Below are positions 1 to 11,368 of a DNA stretch of 64,000 nucleotides, piece by piece (the first letter of the stretch is position 1; each line of letters opens with the position of its first letter). The DNA is from Hibiscus mutabilis. Its lineage: Eukaryota; Streptophyta; Magnoliopsida; Malvales; Malvaceae. The stretch lies in the NCBI GenBank assembly GCA_019671005.1, contig CM033726.1, forward strand, positions 18,411,608 to 18,475,607, in the 5' to 3' direction. The notes beneath the pieces are model-generated. The model was not told where the DNA came from and searched no databases. It saw nothing but the letters and a program-made list of their open reading frames with translations. Both the position numbers and the translations under genes were made by a program.

Positions 1-403
1 TGAGTTGATCAACAAAGGCTTGATGCTCGTCCTTCTTAACGTAGAGCCCGTAAAAGGTGTTGATGTTTTCGGGGCTTATGAGTATAGCCTTGTTACGAAC
101 AAAAACATAAGGATTATCCGGGTTAGGTGAGTGAACATAGAATTCTCTTACCCATGAAATGTTACCCGGTTCCGATTGATGGCAAAAGATTTACCACTTT
201 TGATTTGCAATCCTTTCGAAGATGAATGGTTCAAGGCCGAAATCTTGATGAGAGTTGGAGTATTTCAAGCCTTGTTCTTTGCAAATCTTCCGGCTTTCAA
301 ACTTGGAGTGAAATCTTTCTTGAACCACCGGTGTAGCAAACTTCTTGTATCTTGGTTCTTTGAAGGAACTTGGATGAACCAAAAATTCGATTTTGGATGC
401 CAT
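1..403 (-). pseudogene. Athila env-like ORF (plant transposon protein domain), partial
   Basis: A reading frame starts at ATG 403-401 (MASKIEF) and runs off the left edge. It contains one in-frame stop, TAA at 193-191, after which the same frame continues with EFYVHSPNP, VFVRNKAILISPENI and FYGLYVKKDEH. This spacing of an EFY motif, a VFVRNK-like strand and a FYGL motif resembles the domain often called putative plant transposon protein, found downstream of pol in Athila elements. Position and orientation (3' of integrase, same strand as pol) agree. Function is unknown; an envelope-like role has been proposed for the family but nothing visible here (no clear membrane segment in this part) tests it. 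Broken by the stop and cut by the window edge. Confidence 0.65.
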
Positions 404-941
404 GGATGATCTTGGTTGTGAGTTTTGTAGAAACAAAGAAAAGAAAGCAAAATAAACTAAAGAGTTGCAATGTGAAAAGTAGGAATAGGTTTCTTGGAAG
501 TTAAGGGTGATGGGTTAAATAGAAAAGATAGGTAGTAAATATGGTGGGTGAGAGTAATTTTGAATGAAAGAAAACAAGGGTTTAGATTGGGGGAAGGTGA
601 CGGCTAGGGGGTTTAGGGAAGGGTTTGGCCGGCTATGTAGGGTTTATTTAGGGTAAATTGGAGGCTTAATATAACCCTTATATTTAGCCCATTAATTTCC
701 TTGTTGAAGAAGTTTCCTTCTTGAATCAAATTCCTCTTTATCTTGAACTCTTTTTCCTACAATTCAAAAACAAATAAAATAAGGATTAAAATTAAAGATA
801 AACTAATAAAAGAAAATAAATAAAGATGTGCAAAGAAATGCTTAAACTTAAAATTTAAAAACAATTAGATAAAAATGAAAGAAAGATGTAGTTATAATCT
901 TAAAGAAAATAAATAAATCTATCCTAAAAAAATAACCGGAA
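404..941 (-). other. Non-coding spacer of the Athila-like element between integrase and env-like ORF
   Basis: AT-rich stretch between the two coding parts of the element. No reading frame or motif recognised. In Athila elements a spacer of this kind is usual. Confidence 0.5.
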
Positions 942-2261
942 TTAATAAATAAAAAAATTAAATAGTTCGAAAAAAATAAAAATAAAAAGAAAATATCGAA
1001 AGGAGAGCATGCTCATGCATCTCCTAAGGTGACCACTTCTTTTGTTACGTTCCACATGGGCACCGTTGTAGTGCTTCAATCTTTGTCCGTTAACTTTGAA
1101 TTCATGTTCGTCAATGATGGACTTGATTATCACAGCACCATGGGAGAACGGTTTGACAACTTCGAATGGTCCCGACCATCTTGATTTCAGTTTTTCCGAG
1201 AAAAGTTTCAGTCGAGAATTGAATAAGAGAACTAGTTGCCCTGGCATGAATTGTCGCGGCAATAGTTTCTTGTCATGCCATTGCTTTGTTTTCTCCTTGT
1301 AGATTCGTGCATTGTTAAGGTCCAACAAATGCTTTTGCCCGAAACTTTCCCAATCCATATTCACGATCTTGATTGCCCAATATGCCTTATGTTCGATTTC
1401 CACCGGTAGATGGCATGTTTTGCCATAGACAAGTCGGAAGGGGGACATACCTAAGGGTGTTTTGAATGCAGTGCGATATGCCCAAAGTGCGTCATCTAGT
1501 GTTACTGACCAATCCTTCCTAGAGGGATTTACAACTTTCTCGAGTATACCCTTCAATTCTCGGTTGGAAATTTCTGCTTGCCCATTGGTTTGTGGGTGAT
1601 ATACCGTGGCAATTTTGTGTCACACGCCGAAGCGTTGCAATATCTTGGAAATAAGTCTGTTGTCAAAGTGCTTGCCTTCATCACTGATAATTGCTCTCGG
1701 CATCCCAAATCGTGTAAATATATTTTTCTGCAAGAATCGTTGCACGGTCTTGGAATCGTTGGTGGGAACTACAGCTGCCTCAACCCATTTAGACACGTAG
1801 TCGACGACAAGTAGAATGTAGAGGTTGCCGAATGAAGATGGGAAAGGTCCCATAAAATCAATCCCCCATACATCGAACAATTCCACCTCGATGATGTTTT
1901 GGAACGGCATCTCATGTCGTATAGAGATATTGCCCGTCCTCTGGAAACGATCACATTGCTTGTAAAACTCTTGGGCATCTTTGTATAGTGTTGGCCAATA
2001 CAAACCGGATTGCAAAACTTTGGCCGCGGTGCGAGTTCCTCCAAAATGTCCTCCATAGGGTGAAGAATGGCATTGCCGGAGTACATTTTGCTGCTCCTCT
2101 TCAGGGACACATCGGCGTATAACCTGATCTGCACATTGTTTAAACAAAAGAGGCTCGTCCCAAAAGTAATGCTTATCATCATGACAGAACCGCTTCTTCC
2201 CTTGGTGAGTAAGGCCATAAGGTAAAATACCACAAACAAGGAAATTAGCTAAATCCGCATA
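942..2261 (-). pseudogene. Athila-like integrase
   Basis: Same frame as the RNase H part upstream. From the N-terminus it shows the zinc-binding region (CHSSPYGGHFG, then CDRFQRTG where the second cysteine of the usual CxxC is phenylalanine), the DDE core with GIDFMGP and ISDEGKHF, and the third acidic residue in NGQAEISNREL. The C-terminal part has LWAYRTAFKTPLGMSPFRLVYGK, typical of plant gypsy integrases. Breaks: a stop opening the segment at 2264-2262 and a TGA at 1622-1620 where relatives have arginine. The lost zinc-finger cysteine and these stops show it is inactive. It normally inserts the element cDNA into the host genome. Confidence 0.88.
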
Positions 2262-3970
2262 CTAGGGTATTGCCGAGGCATGTGTTGCCATGGCAACTGC
2301 TTCTAAGGTTACCGAGGCGTGCGCGTCTAGAGTTGCCGCGGCATGCGCGTCAAGGGTTGTCGAGGCATGCGCGTCAAGGGTTGTCGAGGCATGCGCATCC
2401 ATGGTTGCCGAGGTAATGAACAGTTGCTCATCCGGGAATGCATCGCATATCTCTAAATCTGCGTCCTCCTCCCTATTGCGTTCTAAGCGTGATAAATGAT
2501 CGGTCACTTGATTTTCTGTTCCTTTCCTGTCATTAATTTCAATGTCAAACTCTTGTAAAAGTAATATCCAACGAATCAAACGAGGTTTGGCATCCTTTTT
2601 AGCAAATAGATACTTAATTGCCGAATGGTCCGTATGAACAATTACCTTTGTACCAATCAAATAGGATAGGAACTTGTCAAATGCGAAAACTACGGCTAGT
2701 AACTCTTTCTCCGTTGTTGTGTAATTCACTTGAGCACTATTAAGAGTTTTACTAGCGTAGTATATCACATGAAAGGTCTTACATGTGCATTGGCCTAGGA
2801 CTGCTCCTACCGTAAAATTACTTGCATCACACATGAGCTCAAAAGGTAGCGTCCAATCGGGTAGAACGACAATGGGTGCCAAGGCAAGCTTTTCCTTTAG
2901 GGTTTCGAATGCTTGGGCGCAAGAATCATTAAAATTGAAGACTTTATCATGTTCAAGCAAACTGCACAAGGATTTAGTAATCTTAGAAAAATTATGAATG
3001 AACCACCTGTAAAAACCTGCATCTCCAAGAAAGCTTTAGATTCCTTTAACCGAACTTGGTAGGGGTAATCTCTCGATCACGTCCACCTTGGCTTTGTCTA
3101 CTTCAATTTCCTTGGATGAAATCTTGTGGTCGAGCACTATTCCTTCATCTACCATAAAATGACACTTCTCCCAATTAAGGACTAAATCGGTTTCTTCACA
3201 TATTGCCAACACCTTCTGTAAATTGTCAAGGCAACTATCAAAGTCATTACCAAAAATGGAAAAATCATCCATGAAGATCTCAAGGAAGTCTTCGACCATG
3301 TATGAAAAGAGTGCCATCATGCATCTTTGGAAGGTTGCTGGGGCATTACACAATCCGAACGACATCCTTCGGAAAGAATAAGTACCGTATGGGCATGTGA
3401 AGGTTGTCTTTTCTTGATCTTCTAGTGCTATGGAAATTTGATTGTAACCTGAATAACCATCAATAAAATAATAAAAGGGTTTACCTGCAAGACGGTCAAG
3501 CATTTGATCAATAAAGGGTAATGAGAAGTGATCTTTCCTAGTGGCTTTGTTTAGCTTTCGATAATCCATACAAACCCTCCAACCGGTCACGTCCTGGTTG
3601 GAATGAGTTTATTGTTTTCATTATTTACCACCGTTATACCTCACTTTTTCGGTACACATTGTACCGAACTTACCCATGTACTATCAGAGATAGGGTATAT
3701 GATGCCGGCGTCAAGCCACTTGATGATTTCTTTCATTACAACCCCTTTCATGGCATGATTCAGTCTCCTCTGAGCCTCAATCGAAGGTTTGTGATCATCT
3801 TCCAACAAAATCTTGTGCATGCACACTACTGGGCTAATTCCCTTCAAGTCGACAATTGTCCACCCTATTGTCTTCTTGTGTAGCATCAACATTTTGATCA
3901 GCTTCTTTTCCTGCTCAGGCTGTAAGTTAGAGGAAATAATTATAGACAATGTATTATCGGTTCCCAAGTA
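2262..3970 (-). pseudogene. Athila-like reverse transcriptase and RNase H
   Basis: Starts near 3967 with a conserved leader (LINxSLQPEQE-type region), then MDYRKLNKATRKDHF, the palm segment with FMDDFSIFGND (the FMDD form of the catalytic YxDD box usual in Athila), and the RNase H part beginning at CDASNFTVGAVLGQ, with KELLAVVFAFDKF and VIVHTDHSAIKYL. Breaks: TGA at 3643-3641, one single-base frameshift near 3600 (frame change between the segments ending at 3641 and starting at 3590), and TAA at 3038-3036. Apart from that frameshift the whole region is colinear with gag. The C-terminal linker holds an in-frame repeat, described separately. Would copy element RNA to DNA if intact. Confidence 0.92.
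2284..2420 (-). repeat. In-frame 24-bp tandem repeat in the RNase H-integrase linker
   Basis: About five units of eight codons reading TLDAHAS plus one residue. On the plus strand each unit carries GTTG(C/T)CGAGGCATGCGCGTC. One flank is the perfect 14-bp palindrome GTTGCCATGGCAAC at 2284-2297. Units differ by a few substitutions. Confidence 0.85.
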
Positions 3971-4060
3971 AGCATATTTTAGTTACCCTGGCAACTGTTT
4001 CAATTCAAGAATCGGTGGTTGTTCAATGAAGGGCTTTTCGAGTTTACCTTCCTTACCTGA

Positions 4061-4882
4061 TTAATCCAGTGGTTCAAAGTATGTACCTGGTCGATTGACT
4101 AACCAATTTTCCTCTTCTTGTTGTTCCCCATCGATCGATTCTTCATACTCCTCAGGTTCCTCTTGATCGGCAATGTAGTTGCCGAGGCAGCTAAATTCCT
4201 CGTCGAAGTTAAACTCTGCCGTGGCATGAAGAAGTTGGCATTCTTCCGGATCATCGGCATGTCTTAGTGTTTGGAACACGTTTAGTTTAACTTTTTCGTC
4301 ATTCACCCTCATTGTGAGTTCTTCCTTTTCAACATCGATCAAGGTTCTCCATGTTGCTAGGAAGGGTCTCCCGAGAATGATAGGTGCATGTTCATCTGCT
4401 TCACAATCCAAAACAATAAAGTCAGTGGGAAAAATAAATTTGTCAACTTTTACCAGTATGTCTTTGATTTTTCCCTTTGGATGCACATAGGATTTGTCGG
4501 CTAGCTGTAGCATAACTGTTGTAGGTCTTGCCTTCCTGATTCCTAGTTTCTGGAAAACCGATTTAGGCATCAAGTTTATGCTGGCTCCAAGGTCACATAA
4601 TGCTTTCCCGACATAGTGGTTTCCGATGGAAAAAGGTATTGTGAAACTTCCGAGATCCTTCAACTTAGGTGGCATGCGATTGTGCAACATGGCCATGCAT
4701 CCCTCTGTTGTGGCAACTGTTTCAAACTCTCCTAGCCTTGTTCTCTTAGACACAATGTCTTTAAGAAACTTGGCATAGTTCGACATTTGTTCAATTGCTT
4801 CAACCAATGGAAAGTTGATGTAGACTTGCTTTAGGATATCAAGAAACTTCCTGAATTGATATTCTTGCTTTTGTCGCTTCAA
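4061..4882 (-). pseudogene. Athila-like aspartic protease region
   Basis: The segment holds KALCDLGASINLMPKSVFQKLGI with the aspartic protease triad D-L-G in place of the usual DSG/DTG, as is usual in Athila, followed by ADKSYVHPKGKIKDILVKVDKF and the flap-side motif PIILGRPFLATWRTLIDVEK. It is in frame with gag upstream (TAA at 4888-4886, CAA in relatives) and with the reverse transcriptase downstream (TAA at 4063-4061 and another near 3983). It would mature the polyprotein. Broken by these stops. Confidence 0.88.
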
Positions 4883-6613
4883 CCTTTATGGGAATGGTGG
4901 TGGAAGTCGGATATCTTTGATCCTTTCATTGGTCTGGAACCTGATTGATGGCATTGCCAAGGCAACTGGAGTTGCCGAGGCATCGTCAACTGGGGTTGCG
5001 ATGGCGTGCCTATCGTTGGTTGCCGCGATATTTCCTGGTTCAGCATCTGAGGCTTTGCCGTTGAGTTTATCTTGTTCTTTTTGTGGAGTTTTGTTTGATG
5101 AGCGAGCTTGAGCCTCTTTAAGTTGTTGGCCACTTCTAGTGGTGATCGCCTTACATTGCTCATGGCCAGTTCCTCTTGCGACTTCAGTATCGCTAGGTAA
5201 ACCTCCTTGCGGTCTAGTATTCAAGTTTTGAGCAAATTGTCTGACTTGATTTTCCAATGATTTGATTGACGCCTCTTGGTTTTGCAATCTCATCTCGGTC
5301 CTGTTAATAAAAACGTTAGTTCTTTTTATGAAGTTACTATTCTCAGCCATATAAGATTCAGTTTTCAACATAAAAGCATTGAGAGAATTTTCCAAAGAAC
5401 TAGATGTTGTCAATTGTTGCTGCGGCAACTACTGCCGTGGCATATTCTGCTGGAATCCTGATGTTTGTACATTCTGATTGTTCTGGTTTAGAGCATTGTT
5501 AGGATTACTCCATGAAAAATTTGGGTGCTTCTTCCAAGCTGGATTATATGTGTTGGACATCACATTCTTGTTCTGGTTGTAATTCCCCACATAAAAGCTG
5601 GATTCCGGATTCTGCATACATTCAGAAGAATAATGGTTACCACCACATAACTCACAAAAGGAATCCATTATGTTGACCTCATGTGTGTTGTTTGGTTTCT
5701 GCATGTTTTGGACCATCTTGGTTAGAGTGGCCAATTGTGCCGAAATTGAGTCTAATGATCCCAGTTCATGTATTGTGGCTTGGCGTCTAACTCCTTCTCT
5801 TCTAGCAGATGGGAATTGATAATCATTCTTGGCAAGTCTGTTTAGAATTTGCATTGCTTCCTCCGACGACTTAACTAGGAGTATGCTGTTTGCCGAGGCA
5901 TCTAGCATCATCCTTGTTGGTGTATTCACAGCGTTGTAAAACATTGTTACTTGTGTCCACACTGGGAATCCGTGTATGGGGCATTTGTGTAGAAGTTCTC
6001 TATATCGCTCCCAAGCCTCGTACATGGATTCATCATCTACCTGCCGAAAAGAAGTAATTTCGTTACGAAGCTTATCAGTCAAATTTGTAGGATTAAATCG
6101 AGCAAGGAAATCACGACAAAGATCAGTCCAACATCCTATTAATCTGGCAGGAATACTATTCAACCATGCTTTCGCCCTATCCCTCAGTGAATAGGAAAAT
6201 AATCTTAGTCGTAAAATATCAGGGGTGACTCGTTGTATTTTGAATGAATTGCAAATCTCGAGGAAAGATTTAAGATGTTGTCATGCATCTTCAGTTGCTG
6301 AGCCGCCAAATTGACCATTTGTGTTGATCATATTAAACATCACCGCTTTCAACTCAAATTGGTCGGCTTCAATTTCATGTGTGGCAACTCCTGGATTAAG
6401 TCCTTCAAAATCTTCTTCAAGATAGTCTCGAATAGTTCTGTTTCGTGCAAGAATCACTCCTCCTCCTGCTGGAACATCTTGATTCATATTGCCGTCTTGA
6501 TTAGCCATTGCTACTCTTAACCTTTGTTTGAGTCTTTGCAAGGTTCGTTCGATTTCTGGATCAAAGGGATATTCTGGTGTAATCGGTCTCACCCTGGTCA
6601 TATACCAATGCAA
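4883..6613 (-). pseudogene. Athila-like gag
   Basis: Begins near 6613, about 85 bp downstream of the primer-binding site. Recognisable parts: the capsid-like QHLKSFLEIC and DRAKAWLNSIP segments, ARFNPTNLTDKLRNEITSF and HKCPIHGFP, then the zinc knuckle CELCGGNHYSSEC (CX2CX3HX4C, the Athila spacing), and a low-complexity asparagine and glutamine rich tail with ENQVRQFAQ. In-frame stops at 6283-6281 (TGA) and 5431-5429 (TAG, glutamine in context). The true start codon is uncertain. Structural capsid protein of the element. Confidence 0.88.
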
Positions 6614-6697
6614 AACGAAAGTTTGTTAGCCCTTTGAATCTTAAACAAGAAAAATAAAAAGTGCAAGAAAATAAAAACAAAGTTGATATTGCCAATA

Positions 6698-6713
6698 CCC
6701 GGCAACGGCGCCA
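6698..6713 (-). promoter_or_regulatory. Primer-binding site, tRNA-Asp type
   Basis: Minus strand reads TGGCGCCGTTGCCGGG, six bases inside the LTR end. This is the tRNA-Asp-complementary primer site common in Athila elements. Confidence 0.9.
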
Positions 6714-6719
6714 AAAACT

Positions 6720-8246
6720 TGTTACGCGTAATAAGTGCTCCGCAATTGTGCAAGTGTACACGTCGCAAGTTATAGTATAAAAGATATCGTCTCCACAGGG
6801 ATTGGTGCCACTTCAAGAATCTAATCTCTTGCACTGTAAAAAGTAAAAGAACACAAGTAGAAGATTGTAGAAGTTTAACTAACAACTAAACTAGAAAGCA
6901 ATAAAGTAAAAGAATATGTAATCAAAATAGAGAGAATAGGCCAGGTTATCGTGAGTTGAGGTGTGATAGCCGATTGGATCATCTTGGTAAAAGAGTGCAA
7001 GGGCAACTCAGTTGCCGTGGCAACTTGCTCAGCGGGGTTGCCTTGACAACTAATCGACAGTTGCCTGGGCAACTAGCTGGGCAACTGTTTGGGCGGCTGG
7101 GCAGCAACATCAAGGTTCGGTCGAGCGTTCTTCAATGGTTTCTTCTTATCCCTAAGTCGAAACTCTAGCTAATTGTGCATGCCTTGACAATACATCCCTG
7201 CGTGAATCAAGGGTGAACAACAACCAATCTTGTGCTCCTCTTAGCTGTTGAAATCCTTAACTTATTCCTAAGCTGGATTAATCTTCACCATCAATAGATT
7301 GAATAAAGACCATACTCATTTGTTTCTTGAATCTAACTCTCCCGATATTAGATAAATAGATGAAGTTACGAGATCCTCTCCCAATTCACACGCAAACAAG
7401 AATAAAAACCAAGAATGAGTAAACCTTAAATTGAAAGTGCAAACTCTTATTACCTAAACAAAATCCAATTGTTTCTCACAACCACAAAACACAATAACCT
7501 TAGCCAAATAGATTTAGTTCATGGCTAGGTTCCAAAGAAACACAAAACAAAGAATTCCTAACATAAACCTAATTGAACAAGAAAGAAAAAGATGAAGAAT
7601 GGTTGAAGCCTCTTTTTCGAAATCTCTCCCTTGCACTTGTAGAAATCTCCCGTTTTGCTCTTTTTGAGTTTGACGGCTTGGTCTCCTTTAAATAGGAGAT
7701 GGCTAGGTCAAAATCCTTTTTGAGGAGGAATTTAAGTTGGAATTAAATACTTTAAAAGAATATAATTCTTTATTATATTTAAATTCCTTGTAGATCTTCT
7801 CCTATCTTTTTAGGATTTAATTTCTCTTTGACCTTTTCATAGAAATTAAACTCCTCTGGGATTTAACTTTGCTCCACGTCATCTTGGGTTTATCTAGTCA
7901 TCGATTTTGACTGCCATATCATCTTATCCCTTATCGACAATTGCCCTGGCAACTAGCTCGGCATCTCCTTCATGCATTACCCTGGCAACTGCGTCGGCAT
8001 ATCCTTCATGCACTGCCCTAGCAACTGGTTCCAGCCTTGTTTAGGCAAGTGATTCTGCACACACGCAAAAACACACCAAAGCAGTATCTTTTTCCACAAA
8101 ATTAAGCAAAATATGAAATCAAGCTTGTCCACCAAAGAAACAATGCAAACATGCATGAATGACTAACAATGCAACTATTATGAGCCTAAGTCTTGCAATA
8201 ATATGAATAAAAGGGTGAATAAAATATTACTTTTAGACACTTAACA
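6720..8246 (-). repeat. 5' LTR of the Athila-like element
   Basis: About 1.53 kb, minus strand TGTTAAGTG... to ...GCGTAACA. The right edge is fixed by the solo copy at 11369-12883, which ends at the same TTAACA, and by the abrupt change at 8247 to sequence of another LTR. Contains several GTTGCCNNGGCAAC palindromes. Confidence 0.9.
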
Positions 8247-10684
8247 CCGTGCACGACACCGCCGACACTAATGGAAAGGTCTCGTCAAGATGAGTCCAAC
8301 GGTGGTCGTCACGTCGCCGTCTGAGCTGTCATTCACCGGAGTTAGAAAGAGAAAGATCTAGGGGAAGCTCGTTCAGCATGTTCCGGTCATCATTGCCGTA
8401 AATATAGGCCATCATCGAAACTAGCAATCGAAGAACAGCGAAACTAGAGCTCGTCATCGCCGTTTGGCCACCGGAGGAGGGCTCATATGCCATCACACGC
8501 CGCCCCTAGAGTGGGCGTGTGCTAGCCAAGGCGGGTGCATGCGGAGCCGTGAGCAGCGCCACACTGGATCCCGCACCCAGTTTCACGTGGGCTCAGCCAC
8601 ACTAGATTAGGCCATATGGGTGCACGCTAGTTATGGTGCACCGCATTGCACTAGATCAGCCAGCTTGACCAAGGCATTGACCGACCGTTCACTTTTTTTG
8701 GGGGACCCTAGCCGAGGGTTTCTCGACGTTTCAAATCCAATGACACGGTCTGTTTTACCAAATTTGAACCCGGTAAGCTATTTTTACGTATTTGACCTTA
8801 TGAGTAGTATAAGAGATACATGAAATTAATGTATTTTCATATTTGTTGATATACGAGGGTTGTTTGGGTTTGGACATCAAATCACGTAGTTTGTTTTGAA
8901 AGCTTGAATGAGGATACTAGTGATATCGACTTAAGGTTAGTACACCTCGAACTCTGAAATGCTTTATGAGCATCATAAGTGTAATTGCCTTGCATGTTAG
9001 TGGTTGCAATTTAGGAGATGAGTAAAAAGCATGTGTTAATACTAATAGTTCGAGGCTTGGTAATTATTGAGATTCTTGATGAGCTTGAGAATGTTCGAGT
9101 CTGTTATGAGCTTTAGAGACCGTGGGATTGTTTGAATATCCGTATGATTATCTGATTGTATGATTGGTTGACTGATTAATACATGACCATGCCTCGTGTA
9201 TTAGTTGAATAAATTATTATGTTCGATTTAATGTTGGTAAGAGGCAATACTAATAAATATTCGATTAAATGATTAAAAATTGGTAACTAATATTAAATGA
9301 TTTAAATACGCTAGCAATAAACCATGACGACTTCCATAAGCTTTAGGGGTAGTATAGGGCCCCGTAATTAATATTGATGCCGACAAGCTTAATGACCTAT
9401 ATTGTTAGTTGAAGACAGGGGTTATAATAATGGACTAATACAGGTAAATACTCGATAAATTGATTATGAAACTAGAAATCAACACTAATTGTTTTAAAGG
9501 CCAATTCGAGATAAAAATTGACGAATATGCTTAACAAAGCGATTATTACCATAATTAATGGGATAATATGAATTGATGGAAATAATTGATGGGAATGAAT
9601 TGTATAATCCTCCATAAAATGTAACAACTCAGCAATGCTTGATTGATTGTAATAGCAACAATAGGGACCTGTGGTGGGTCGTATGATGTTGTGTGCCAGG
9701 TAGGACACTTGTATGGATCCTTGGTAGCTCATATGTGGTTGTGCCATGTGTGGGCACTTGATTGATTACGAGTCTTTGTTTAGTGGGATCTGAATACCTA
9801 GAGTTAGGTGTTGCAACACTTTAAAGACTTTCGAATGGAGGATCTCGATGCTTTATGGACACGGGCCTCATTCAAAGATGCTTGATGGGAGATTCTGAGC
9901 ATGGATGGAGGATCCTGATACTTTGTGGACGTGAGCCTTATCCCCATAAGTGTAAGATCTCGATGCTTTGTGGACGCGAGCATCACTCAGAGTGTAGGAT
10001 CCCGATGCTTTGTAGAAGCGGGCCTCACTCAGAGCGTATGATCTTGATGCTTTGTGGACGTGGGTGTCACTCTAAATTTTATGGTTATTACCATGTGTGC
10101 TTTTACTCGGGTAATCTGATGAGATCCCGAGTATGATTGAGCCTTGTGGGCCATGTATGATATTTTGCTATGTTGAGTGCTTGTGTTTAGGCGGTTAGCG
10201 GTAGCACCACATGTTTATTTATCTCTTCTTATTGCTCGTACTAGCTTGCATGCTTATGTTTATGATTAGCATGAAGTATAGTAGAGTAGATGTGTACCAC
10301 TGAGCTTTGTAAGCTCAGCACTCAAAATTGTTGTTTCTGTATGTAGGTTGATTACGGAATCGATAAGCACTATCTGTATGGGATTCCAGCAAGTGTCGTT
10401 AGAGTATGATACTTGTATTTAGTGGGTTGTGTATTCATAGAGCCTTACGTGTATGAGTCTGTAATCCTTATTTTGAATTTGTATTAATCAAATCAAATAT
10501 TTAAATATTTTATTTAATTAGAGCTCATTTGTAATATTTTAATCGTCTATATATATTTATTTTGAATCGTGGGCTTTAAATATTTTTGAAAAGCATTTTA
10601 CTTGGGCTAAACCAAGTTAAGAAATTTTATGATTTTGGTTTGGGCTTGAGGCCCAAATGTGACATCTGGGTCGAGGGTGTTACA
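8247..10684 (+). repeat. 5' LTR, first ~305 bp missing
   Basis: Aligns along its length with 15790-18118, ends in GTGTTACA. Interrupted on the left by the Athila-like insertion. Holds five units of a tandem array at 9838-10075 where the 3' LTR has three. Confidence 0.9.
9838..10075 (+). repeat. Degenerate ~40-60-bp tandem array in the 5' LTR
   Basis: Five units around GATCYYGATGCTTTGTGGAC followed by a GCGGGCCTCACTC-like segment. Related arrays occur at 17385-17515, 26590-26790 and 43360-43550. Confidence 0.8.
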
Positions 10685-10689
10685 TTTAG

Positions 10690-10702
10690 TGGTATTAGAG
10701 CT
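10690..10702 (+). promoter_or_regulatory. Primer-binding site, initiator tRNA-Met type
   Basis: TGGTATTAGAGCT five bases after the LTR end; one base off the usual TGGTATCAGAGC. Confidence 0.85.
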
Positions 10703-11363
10703 TAGGTTTAGTCGGTTCTATGAAACCCTGGGTGGTATAGGTGTTATGGTGAGGTGTCTAATGAATACAAGCCCTTAAATTAAGTTCATACTGCTTAAGG
10801 CTGGAATTCTGATGGTGCAACCAATGTTGTGATGTTAAGATGGTTAAGTTTGTGGCCGAGAGGGCCGAGATAAGTGTTAAGCCGCTCATGGGAGTGATTC
10901 AGAGGGCGAAGTCGTCTCAGATTATTGAGATGTGGGTTAGTTAAATGATGTCGAAGTCGAGGATGTGTTCTCCTCCAACCACCTAAATGGTTGGTGTAAC
11001 TGTTTTGGAGCCTTTAGATGCATCATGAGAGTTGTAGCAAGAAATATTCATCGTTATATGCGTGAATAACGATTGTGACACGAGTATGGGTGATCTATTC
11101 CTGAATTGGTCAGTGGATGCACGTTGGGTGGTGGACCCTTTCGTTTGCTTAAAAGGGAGTTCATTGATAGTTAGAAGGTGTCGTCGCCCTTTGCGAAGGT
11201 GTTGCTCAGAGATAATTATTTTGGGATCCATTAGTTAGATGTTCTACAGGTTCGAAAGAGATACCTTCTTAGAAGTTGTGGAACTGTAAAATTATTTTGG
11301 TTAATCAAACGTGATGCGAGCCAGTAATGTTGAAAGTTGTGCTCGAAGCTTTAAGACCTCGAG
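10703..11363 (+). other. Degenerate internal region of the gypsy element (gag side)
   Basis: Lies directly after the primer site, where gag is expected. Full of stops and frameshifts; no motif can be read with confidence. Confidence 0.5.
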
Positions 11364-11368
11364 GGAAT

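Larger units (their letters stand above)
1..8246 (-). mobile_element. Athila-like Ty3/gypsy retrotransposon, 3' end outside the window
   Basis: Read on the minus strand, the order is 5' LTR (8246 to 6720), primer-binding site, gag, protease, reverse transcriptase, RNase H, integrase, then a non-coding gap and an env-like ORF. That order, the primer site matching tRNA-Asp and the protease motif DLGASINLMP place it in the Athila lineage (established family knowledge). The gag-pol frame is colinear over 5.7 kb but broken by stops and one frameshift, so it is dead. The 3' LTR must lie left of position 1. The element has inserted into the 5' LTR of the older element at 8247-18118: the base after its end (8247) continues LTR sequence that matches 15790 onward in the intact LTR copy. 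Confidence 0.9.

Noticed and set aside
2290..2499. Plus-strand frame of 69 codons (MATASKVTEACASRV...)
   Set aside because: Mirror of the minus-strand 24-bp repeat in pol; it has no independent support.
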